Of a stretch of DNA of 37,689 nt, positions 29,781-37,689 are shown one piece after another (within the stretch, counting starts at the first letter, position 1; the number at the start of each line of letters is the position of its first letter). Both the position numbers and the translations under genes were made by a program. The notes under the pieces were generated by a model. The model did not search any database, had not been told where the DNA came from, and was given only the letters and a program-made list of their open reading frames with translations. Origin of the DNA: an uncultured Gemmiger sp. (GTDB taxonomy: Bacteria; Bacillota; Clostridia; Oscillospirales; Ruminococcaceae); the NCBI GenBank assembly GCA_947629015.1, contig CANRCB010000019.1, forward strand, positions 1-37,689, read 5' to 3'.

Positions 29781-31016
29781 ATGAACAGCACCCATTTGCA
29801 GCTTTATGCCGATTTCATCGTCAAGGTCGGCGTCAACGTACAGCCGCGGCAAAACTTTATCATCCGCTGCCCCGTCACCATGCCGGAATTCGCCCACGCC
29901 TGCGTGCGCGCCGGGTATGAGGCCGGCGCCAAGCGCGTGCTCGTGCGCTGGGAGGACGAGCAGCTCACCCGCCTGAGCTATGCCTGCCAGGATGAGGACA
30001 CCCTGTGCGACCTCAAGGATTGGCAGCTGCGCAGCTACCTTGACTATGCCGAGGATCCCGACGGCTGCTGCACCCTGGCCATCCACGCCGAGGATCCCGA
30101 GGCCCTTGCCGGGCTGGACGGCGGCAAGATCGCCCGCGTCAGCCTGGCCAACCGCAAATTCATGAAGCCCTGGCAGGAGTACACCATGGCCGACCGCATC
30201 CAATGGTGCGTGGCGGCCGTGCCCACCGCCGCGTGGGCGGCCAAAGTGTTCCCCGACGTGCCGGTGGGGGAGGCCGTGGAAAAGCTGTGGGCACTCATCT
30301 TTAAGGTCTGCCGCGTCGAGGGCGGCGACCCGGTGGGGGAGTGGAAGGCCCACGTCGCCAAAACCGCCGCCCGGCGGGACCGCCTCAACGCCCTGGGGCT
30401 GGACCGCGTGCGCTTCCAAAGCGCGAACGGCACCGATCTGACCGTCGGCCTGGCCGAGGACGCCGTCTGGGAGGGCGCGTGCGCCACGGCGGAAAACGGC
30501 ACCGTCTTCATCGCCAACGTCCCCACCGAGGAGGTGTTCTGCGCGCCGCACCGCCTGCGGGTGGACGGCGTCGTATACGGCACGCGGCCCTATGTCTACA
30601 ACGGCCAGCTCATCGAGGGGTGGCACGCGCGGTTCAAGGCGGGCAAGGTCGTCGCGCACGGGGCAAAAAAGAACGATGATCTGTTTGAAAAGCTCCTCAC
30701 CGCTGACGAGGATGCCTGCCGCATCGGCGAGGTCGCGCTGGTGCCGGCCCAAAGCCCCATCAACCAGAGCGGGGTGCTTTTCTACAATACCCTCTTTGAC
30801 GAGAACGCCGCCTGCCACATCGCCTTTGGCGCCGGCTACCCGATGAACATCCGCGGCGGCGCCGCACTGACCCGCGCGCAGCTTTTGGAAAAGGGCCTCA
30901 ACGATTCCGCCGTGCATGAGGACGTGATGATCGGCGCGCCGGATACCGCCATCACCGGCTATACCAAAGACGGCAGGGCCGTGCCGGTGTTCCAAAACGG
31001 GAACTGGGCCTTCTGA
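29781..31016 (+). CDS. M29 family aminopeptidase
   Basis: The 411-residue protein has the length and pattern of thermophilic-type M29 metallo-aminopeptidases (AmpS/PepS/AmpT). The two-metal site segments are visible: IANVPTEEVFCAPHRLRVDG with the glutamates, the LPILVPAQ-like strand (ALVPAQSPINQSGVLFYNTL), FDENAACHIAFGAGYPMNI with Glu and His, and NDSAVHEDVMIG with His and Asp. It removes N-terminal amino acids from peptides in the cytoplasm. The ATG at 29781 has AAAAGGAGA about 10 nt upstream. It stands alone before the rimP operon, whose promoter lies 34 nt after its stop. Confidence 0.94.
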   Translation: MNSTHLQLYADFIVKVGVNVQPRQNFIIRCPVTMPEFAHACVRAGYEAGAKRVLVRWEDEQLTRLSYACQDEDTLCDLKDWQLRSYLDYAEDPDGCCTLAIHAEDPEALAGLDGGKIARVSLANRKFMKPWQEYTMADRIQWCVAAVPTAAWAAKVFPDVPVGEAVEKLWALIFKVCRVEGGDPVGEWKAHVAKTAARRDRLNALGLDRVRFQSANGTDLTVGLAEDAVWEGACATAENGTVFIANVPTEEVFCAPHRLRVDGVVYGTRPYVYNGQLIEGWHARFKAGKVVAHGAKKNDDLFEKLLTADEDACRIGEVALVPAQSPINQSGVLFYNTLFDENAACHIAFGAGYPMNIRGGAALTRAQLLEKGLNDSAVHEDVMIGAPDTAITGYTKDGRAVPVFQNGNWAF

Positions 31017-31049
31017 CGGCGCTTTTTTGGCGGGCGGCGAAAAAAAGGC

Positions 31050-31078
31050 TTGCATTTCCCGCACGGATATGCTATATA
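31050..31078 (+). promoter_or_regulatory. Promoter of the rimP-nusA-infB operon
   Basis: TTGCAT (31050-31055), a 17-nt spacer and TATATA (31073-31078), 73 nt upstream of rimP and ahead of a terminator-like hairpin. Confidence 0.65.
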
Positions 31079-31105
31079 TGTATTGTTCGATGATTTGACT
31101 GTTGG

Positions 31106-31135
31106 GAAGTGGGCCGCAAGGTCCGCTTCTTTTTT
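31106..31135 (+). terminator. Leader terminator (candidate attenuator) of the rimP-nusA-infB operon
   Basis: GAAGTGGGCC (31106-31115) pairs with GGTCCGCTTC (31120-31129) around GCAA, followed by six T. It lies between the promoter and the rimP start. In B. subtilis the corresponding operon is autoregulated by NusA-dependent termination in the leader; this hairpin is well placed for the same control here (inference). Confidence 0.75.
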
Positions 31136-31150
31136 GCGAAGGGGGCCGCC

Positions 31151-31657
31151 ATGGCAAAGGCAAAACAGGGCCGCGCGGCGCAAAGCGGCGCCGCCAAAAC
31201 GGTGGAAACGCTCATCCGCCCCACCGTGGAGGGGCTGGGCGTGCGCTTGTGGGACGTCCGCTTTGAAAAGGAAGGGCCGGACTGGTTCCTGCGCGTGCTC
31301 ATCGACCGCGATACCCCGCTCGACACCGACACCTGCGAGGCCGTCTCCCGTGCCATCGACCCGCTGCTCGACGAGGCCGACCCCATCGAGCAGAGCTACT
31401 ACCTTGAGGTGGGCAGCCCCGGCCTGGGCCGCCGCCTGACGCGGCCGGAGCATTTTGCCGCCATGGCGGGGCAGAAATGCGCGGCCCGCCTCATCCGCCC
31501 CGATGAACAGGGCCGCCGCGAGTATGCCGGCACCCTGCGGGGCCTTGACGAAAACGGCAACGTCACCCTCTGCCCCGTCGACGGCCCGCCCGTGACCTTT
31601 GCGCTCAAAAGCGCCGGCTATGTCAAGCTGTGTGACGACGAAGACCTGTTTACCTGA
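31151..31657 (+). CDS. rimP: Ribosome maturation factor RimP
   Basis: RimP assists 30S subunit assembly. The 168-residue protein shows VETLIRPTVEGLGVRLWDVR, FLRVLIDRDTPLDTDTCEAV, the family signature YYLEVGSPGLGRRLTRPEHF, and a C-terminal SH3-like domain (EYAGTLRGLDENGNVTL, ALKSAGYVKLC). The N-terminus (AKAKQGRAAQSGAAK) is a short basic extension. The ATG at 31151 has GAAGGGGG upstream; an upstream in-frame ATG at 31109 lies inside the leader hairpin and is not used. First gene of the conserved operon; nusA follows after 47 nt. Confidence 0.95.
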   Translation: MAKAKQGRAAQSGAAKTVETLIRPTVEGLGVRLWDVRFEKEGPDWFLRVLIDRDTPLDTDTCEAVSRAIDPLLDEADPIEQSYYLEVGSPGLGRRLTRPEHFAAMAGQKCAARLIRPDEQGRREYAGTLRGLDENGNVTLCPVDGPPVTFALKSAGYVKLCDDEDLFT

Positions 31658-31704
31658 CGCGCGCCCCGTGCCGTGACTATCATACTTGGGAGGAAACCGG
31701 AAAA

Positions 31705-32781
31705 ATGGCTACTGCAACGAACAACGATTTTTTTGAAGCGCTCGCCGCCCTGGAAAAGGAGCGCGGCCTGCCCGTTGATTATCTCATCGAAAAGATCAAG
31801 GCGGCCATCGTCATCGCCGTCAAGAAGGATTACAGCGTCGAGGACGAGAACGTCATCGTCGAGATAGACCCCGAAAAGGGGATGTTCCGCGCCAGCCTTG
31901 CGCAGGAGATCGTGGAGGAGGTCGAGAACCCCCACACCCAGATCAGCCTGGAGGATGCCCGCCGCACCCGCAAGACCAGCAAGGTGGGGCAGATGTTCGT
32001 TACCCACCTCAAAACGCGGGATTTCGGCCGCATCGCGGCGCAGACCGCCAAGCACGTCATCCGCCAGGGCCTGCGCGAGGGCGAGCGCAACCTGCAATAC
32101 ACCGAGATGCAGTCCCGCGCACATGAGATCGTCACCGCCACCGTCGTTTCCGTCGATGCCGAGCGCGGCAACATCGTGCTGGACCTCGGCAAGGGCGGCA
32201 GCGCCGTGCTGCCGCGCGGCGAGCAGGTCCCCGGCGAGACCTTCCGCGAGGGGGACGTCATCCAGGTATATGTGGTGGATGTCGCCGCCACCGACCGCGG
32301 CCCCCGCGTGACCATCAGCCGCACCCATCCGGGCCTTGTCAAGCGTATGTTTGAGCTGGAGGTGCCGGAAATCTACGACGGCACCGTCGAGGTCAAGGCC
32401 ATCGCGCGCGAGGCCGGCGCCCGCACCAAGATGGCCGTGTGGAGCAAAAACCCCGATGTGGATCCCGTCGGCACCTGCATCGGCGTGCACGGCGTGCGCG
32501 TGGAAAAGATCGTGCAGGAGCTCGGCGGCGAAAAGATCGACATCATCCGCTGGAACGAGGATGTCACCGCCTTTATCTCGGCGGCGCTGTCCCCGGCCAA
32601 GGTCGTCAAGGTGGAGCTGCTCCCCGGCGAGAACAAGAGCTGCCGCGTCACCGTGCCGGATCACCAGCTCAGCCTTGCCATCGGCAACCGCGGCCAGAAC
32701 GTGCGCCTGTGCGCCCACCTGACCGGCTACAACATCGACATCCGGCCCGAATCCGGCTACTACGGCGAGGATACGGACTGA
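31705..32781 (+). CDS. nusA: Transcription termination/antitermination factor NusA
   Basis: NusA binds RNA polymerase and nascent RNA and modulates pausing and termination. The 358-residue protein has the N-terminal polymerase-binding domain (NDFFEALAALEKERGLPVDY), an S1 domain (ATVVSVDAERGNIVLDLGKG, about residues 140-200) and two KH domains (VGTCIGVHGVRVEKIVQELG; LAIGNRGQNVRLCAHLTGYN). It ends after the second KH without the acidic repeats found in enteric NusA, as usual in Firmicutes. The ATG at 31705 has GGGAGGAAA about 10 nt upstream. Confidence 0.98.
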   Translation: MATATNNDFFEALAALEKERGLPVDYLIEKIKAAIVIAVKKDYSVEDENVIVEIDPEKGMFRASLAQEIVEEVENPHTQISLEDARRTRKTSKVGQMFVTHLKTRDFGRIAAQTAKHVIRQGLREGERNLQYTEMQSRAHEIVTATVVSVDAERGNIVLDLGKGGSAVLPRGEQVPGETFREGDVIQVYVVDVAATDRGPRVTISRTHPGLVKRMFELEVPEIYDGTVEVKAIAREAGARTKMAVWSKNPDVDPVGTCIGVHGVRVEKIVQELGGEKIDIIRWNEDVTAFISAALSPAKVVKVELLPGENKSCRVTVPDHQLSLAIGNRGQNVRLCAHLTGYNIDIRPESGYYGEDTD

Positions 32782-32828
32782 GCCCTTTATTACACCACCA
32801 TCCTTTTGCCAGGGAAAGAGGTACGCAT

Positions 32829-33134
32829 TTGCAGCAAAGACCGCAAAAAAAGCCGCCGCTGCGCCGCTGCGTCGGCTGCAACGCCCAAAAGCCCAAGCGG
32901 GAGCTGGTGCGCGTGGTGCGCACGCCGCAGGGCGAAGTCTGCCTGGATGCCACCGGCAAGCTGGCCGGGCGGGGGGCGTATCTGTGCCCGCAGCCGGCGT
33001 GCCTTGCCAAGGCGCGCAAGGCAAAGCGGCTGGAACACGCGTTCGGGCTGGCGATACCGCCCGAGATCTACGATGCGCTGGCCGGCCAGCTGGCCGCCGT
33101 GCCCGGAAAGGGGGCGCCCCCCGATGCCGGATAA
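32829..33134 (+). CDS. ylxR: YlxR (DUF448) RNA-binding protein
   Basis: This 101-residue basic protein has the YlxR signature: PPLRRCVGCNAQKPKRELVR, VRTPQGEVCLDATGKLAGRG and AYLCPQPACLAKARKAKRLE. It has been reported as a nucleoid-associated or RNase P-linked protein; the role is still debated. The start is TTG at 32829, with AAAGAGGT at about 7 nt; no ATG or GTG fits before the conserved core. The last 11 nt overlap the next gene. Confidence 0.92.
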   Translation: MQQRPQKKPPLRRCVGCNAQKPKRELVRVVRTPQGEVCLDATGKLAGRGAYLCPQPACLAKARKAKRLEHAFGLAIPPEIYDALAGQLAAVPGKGAPPDAG

Positions 33135-33463
33135 GGCCGCCGGGCTGCTGGGCGCGCTGGGGCTGTGCCGCAAGGCGGGGGCGCTGCGCTTTGGCGCGGA
33201 CCGCGTAGCCGAGGCCGTTCTGGCCGGCAAAGCCCGCCTGGTGCTGCTTGCCCCCGACGCCAGCCCCCGCACCCGCACCCGTTTTGAAACGCTCTGCCAG
33301 GGCACCGTACCGCTGCAAACACTGCCCGTGGAGGGGGCCCGGCTCACGGCGCTGACCACGCGCCCCGCCGCCGTGTTCGCCGTCACGGACCAAAACCTCG
33401 CCCGCCTGTGCGCCAGCCAACTGGCGCCGGCCGCCAAACCCGACCCCAAGGAGGAGCCAGCTT

Positions 33464-33474
<11 letters not shown>
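33124..33474 (+). CDS. ylxQ: L7Ae/L30e-family RNA-binding protein (YlxQ)
   Basis: The 116-residue protein has the L7Ae core: LLGALGLCRKAGALRFGADR, VAEAVLAGKARLVLLAPDAS and AVFAVTDQNLARL. In B. subtilis the equivalent gene lies in the same place between ylxR and infB and may bind kink-turn RNA. The ATG at 33124 overlaps the end of ylxR and the 3' end overlaps infB by 11 nt, so all three are translationally coupled. Confidence 0.93.
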
Positions 33475-35836
<2,362 letters not shown>

Positions 35837-35837
35837 A

Positions 35838-35938
35838 AGTGGAGTTTGGAAAGTGAAAAGTGGAGATATCGGCGCTTTTTAAAATGTGCCCGCAGGGCAC
35901 ACCGCAACTCCACTCTCCACATTCCACTCTCAACACTG
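35838..35938 (-). repeat. Small inverted-repeat element in the infB-rbfA gap (copy 1)
   Basis: The ends are AGTGGA-type repeats: AGTGGAGTTTGGAAAGTGAA at the left and complementary TCCACTCTCCACATTCCACT at the right. A central hairpin GTGCCC-GCA-GGGCAC lies near 35886. Read on the minus strand it starts TGTTGAGAGTGGA and continues TGCGGTGTGCC, as copy 2 (37456) does on the plus strand, so the copies are in opposite orientation. Confidence 0.75.
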
Positions 35939-35959
35939 TGCCGAAAGGGGGCTTTGGAA

Positions 35960-36322
35960 GTGCCCACCAAAAACCACGGCCGCATGGCCCAGGATATGAA
36001 ACGGGAACTCATCGCCGTCATCGACGGCATGAAGGATCCGCGCATCACCGGCGGCCTGCTCACCGTCACCCGGCTGGACGTCACGCCCGATCTGGACGTC
36101 GCCCGGGTCTACGTCAGCGTGCTCGGGCGTGAGGGCGGCGCGGCGCCGGTCGTCAAGGCGCTCAACCAATCGTCGGGCCATGTGCGCACCGAGATCAGCC
36201 GCCGTATGCACATCCGCAAGGCCCCGCGCTTCCAGTTCATCGTCGATGACGGCGCCGCCTATGCCGCGCATATCAACGAGGTCCTCAAGGATCTTGGCGG
36301 CGCGCAGGGACCGGAAAAATAA
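35960..36322 (+). CDS. rbfA: Ribosome-binding factor A
   Basis: RbfA acts in late 30S maturation. The 120-residue protein has DMKRELIAVIDGMKDPRITG, LLTVTRLDVTPDLDVARVYV, and the conserved SSGHVRTEISRRMHIRKAPR followed by FQFIVDDGAAYAAHINEVL. The start is GTG at 35960 with AAGGGGGC about 8 nt upstream, giving the usual family N-terminus a few residues before HGRMAQDM; the inner ATGs at 35984 and 35996 are possible but have no ribosome site. The repeat element directly precedes the ribosome site, so ribosome access might depend on that element. Confidence 0.94.
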   Translation: MPTKNHGRMAQDMKRELIAVIDGMKDPRITGGLLTVTRLDVTPDLDVARVYVSVLGREGGAAPVVKALNQSSGHVRTEISRRMHIRKAPRFQFIVDDGAAYAAHINEVLKDLGGAQGPEK

Positions 36323-36416
36323 AGAATGCCGCCGCGCGCGCCCGCGCGCGGGCAAGCGCAGCTCTTTTTGCGCACCGCCCCCGTCTGCCGGGGAGCCTGG
36401 AACGAAAGAGGCCCGT

Positions 36417-37406
36417 ATGACCACTGAATTCGTAGATGTCCAAACCGCCGCGCAGCGCTTGCGCAGCGCCCGCAATGTCCTCATCCTGTGCCACAAAAAC
36501 CCCGACGGCGATACCATCGGCTGTGCCGGCGCGCTGTATCTGGCGCTCAAAAGCCTGGGCAAAACGGCGGCGGTGCTGTGCAACAACCACATCCCGCGCC
36601 TGTATGACTATATGGGGATTTCCTGGTACGACGGCAGCTTTGCGCCGGGGTTCGTGGTGGCGGTGGATGTGGCGGGCAGCCAGCTTTTTGGCGACCGGAA
36701 CGGCGTGCCCCAGTACGCCGCCCATGTCGATCTGTGCATCGACCACCACGCCTCCAACGGCGGCTACGCCTTTGAGACGCTGCTCGACGCCAACGCCGCG
36801 GCGGCGTGCGAGGTGATGACCGCCGTCATCGAGGCGATGGGCGTGCCGCTGGACGCCGCCATCGCCGGGTGCCTGTACACCGGCCTTGCCACCGACACCG
36901 GCGGGTTTCGGTTCTCTACCACCACGGCGGCCACCCACCGCATCGCCGCGCACCTGATGGAGGCGGGCGCCGACGCCGCGTGGCTGAACCAGCGCCTGTT
37001 TGAAACGCGCTCCCGCGCGCGTATGCAGATCGAGCTTGCCGCGCTGCAAAGCCTGCGCTACTGCCTCGGCGGGCGCTGCGCCGTCATCGCCCTGACGTGG
37101 GACCAGATCGAGGCCACCGGCGTGGCCGCCGCGGAGCTGGAGGACCTGACCAGCCTGCCCCGCTCCATCGAGGGGGTCAAGGTCGGGCTGACGCTGCGCC
37201 AGCAAAAGGACGGCAGCTTTAAGGTGAGCGTGCGCACCGACGAGGATATCGATGCCTGCGCCATCGCCCAGCGCCTGGGCGGCGGCGGGCACCCCCGTGC
37301 GGCCGGGTGCGAGATATCCGGCAACCTGGACAATGCCTGCCGCGCCCTGCTCGTCGAGGCGGAGCGGGAGCTCAACAGGTTTGACGCCGCGCACGCCGAC
37401 AACTGA
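36417..37406 (+). CDS. nrnA: DHH-family bifunctional oligoribonuclease/PAP phosphatase
   Basis: NrnA degrades very short RNAs and dephosphorylates 3'-phosphoadenosine 5'-phosphate. The 329-residue protein has the DHH motifs VLILCHKNPDGDTIGCAGAL (motif I), VVAVDVAGSQLFGD (II), DLCIDHHASNGGY (III, DHH) and GLATDTGGFRFSTTT (IV), and the C-terminal DHHA1 signature GGGGHPRAAGCEI. It is cytoplasmic and Mn2+-dependent by family. The ATG at 36417 has GAAAGAGG about 6 nt upstream. It keeps the usual place between rbfA and truB. Confidence 0.94.
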   Translation: MTTEFVDVQTAAQRLRSARNVLILCHKNPDGDTIGCAGALYLALKSLGKTAAVLCNNHIPRLYDYMGISWYDGSFAPGFVVAVDVAGSQLFGDRNGVPQYAAHVDLCIDHHASNGGYAFETLLDANAAAACEVMTAVIEAMGVPLDAAIAGCLYTGLATDTGGFRFSTTTAATHRIAAHLMEAGADAAWLNQRLFETRSRARMQIELAALQSLRYCLGGRCAVIALTWDQIEATGVAAAELEDLTSLPRSIEGVKVGLTLRQQKDGSFKVSVRTDEDIDACAIAQRLGGGGHPRAAGCEISGNLDNACRALLVEAERELNRFDAAHADN

Positions 37407-37455
37407 ATGTTGTGAGACGCAGGGCGGCCTGCCCGCAGGCCGCCGCGCTTCCAGG

Positions 37456-37577
37456 TGTTGAGAGTGGAGGGTGAAAAGTGGAGATGCGGTGTGCCGCTGC
37501 GCGGCACGATCAAAGCGAACCGATTTCTCCTCTTTCCATTTTCCACTTTCCACACTCCACTTTCCACACTTCTCTTT
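37456..37577 (+). repeat. Small inverted-repeat element in the nrnA-truB gap (copy 2)
   Basis: It starts GTGTTGAGAGTGGAGGGTGA and ends with the reverse-type repeats TTTCCACACTCCACTTTCCA. The central hairpin is GTGCCGC-TGC-GCGGCAC near 37492. It matches the reverse complement of copy 1 at both ends and at TGCGGTGTGCC. Confidence 0.75.
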
Positions 37578-37618
37578 CCGCCCACCCCGGCCGGCATAAA
37601 ATAAAAGGGGATCACGCC

Positions 37619-37689
37619 ATGCCCGAAAGCCCCGTCAACGGAATACTGCTCGTCGATAAGCCCGCGGGCTGGACCAGCTTTGACGTCCT
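37619..37689 (+). CDS. truB: tRNA pseudouridine(55) synthase, 5' end only
   Basis: The first 23 codons are present and cut by the window end. NGILLVDKPAGWTSFDV is the unmistakable N-terminal motif of TruB, which makes pseudouridine 55 in the T-loop of tRNAs. The ATG at 37619 has AAAAGGGGATC upstream. Its place after nrnA in the infB operon confirms the call. Confidence 0.93.
   Translation, partial: MPESPVNGILLVDKPAGWTSFDV

Overview
The window is 37.7 kb of GC-rich, gene-dense chromosome that reads as a high-GC member of the Clostridia, most likely Oscillospiraceae/Ruminococcaceae (the Faecalibacterium, Gemmiger or Subdoligranulum neighbourhood). The reasons are the Firmicute order rimP-nusA-ylxR-ylxQ-infB-rbfA-nrnA-truB, an ECF transporter S component, a dimeric GlyQS-type glycyl-tRNA synthetase, a possible Bacillus-type large SRP RNA, DUF4214 surface proteins and REP-like GTAGGGCGGG intergenic elements. 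This placement is inferred from gene content only. No phage, transposase, CRISPR array or plasmid gene was seen.

Layout. 1-500: 3' end of a probable SRP RNA, then a minus-strand tRNA cluster (Arg-TCT, His-GTG, Gln-TTG) with a good promoter and an internal terminator. 600-8000: mostly plus-strand housekeeping and transport (DUF1508 protein, coaD, ECF S component, MATE exporter, gpsA, maltose-acetyltransferase-like enzyme, and a cobalamin riboswitch with an attenuator ahead of a BtuF-like lipoprotein), with one minus-strand DUF3737 gene. 8000-13700: an SDR, an overlapping PlsY-like/UgtP-like glycolipid pair, malic enzyme and cardiolipin synthase. 13900-20300: a cysteine-rich/cobalamin-adenosyltransferase-like fusion, a flavin-binding-fold protein, and a compact minus-strand ACP / MaoC hydratase / SDR / GNAT operon that is divergent from a YfhO membrane protein. 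20400-24800: an HPr-like protein lacking the active-site histidine, a LURP-one protein, murC, a small unknown gene and glyQS. 24800-29450: two secreted proteins (transglutaminase-like and leucine-rich repeat) that share an almost identical 750-bp tandem DUF4214 C-terminal cassette. 29780 to the end: an M29 aminopeptidase and the transcription/translation operon rimP to truB, preceded by a terminator-like leader hairpin and interrupted by two copies of a small inverted-repeat element.

Themes. Many genes concern the envelope (gpsA, PlsY-like, UgtP-like, Cls, YfhO, MurC, and the ACP operon as a possible acyl-group supplier). Two features concern cobalamin (riboswitch plus BtuF-like protein; Cys-rich/adenosyltransferase-like fusion). 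Promoters are easy to read: most are close to TTGnnn-17-TAtnnT and several form divergent pairs. The least familiar material is the ACP-MaoC-SDR-GNAT operon, the duplicated DUF4214 cassette, the HPr-like protein and the families of short inverted-repeat elements.
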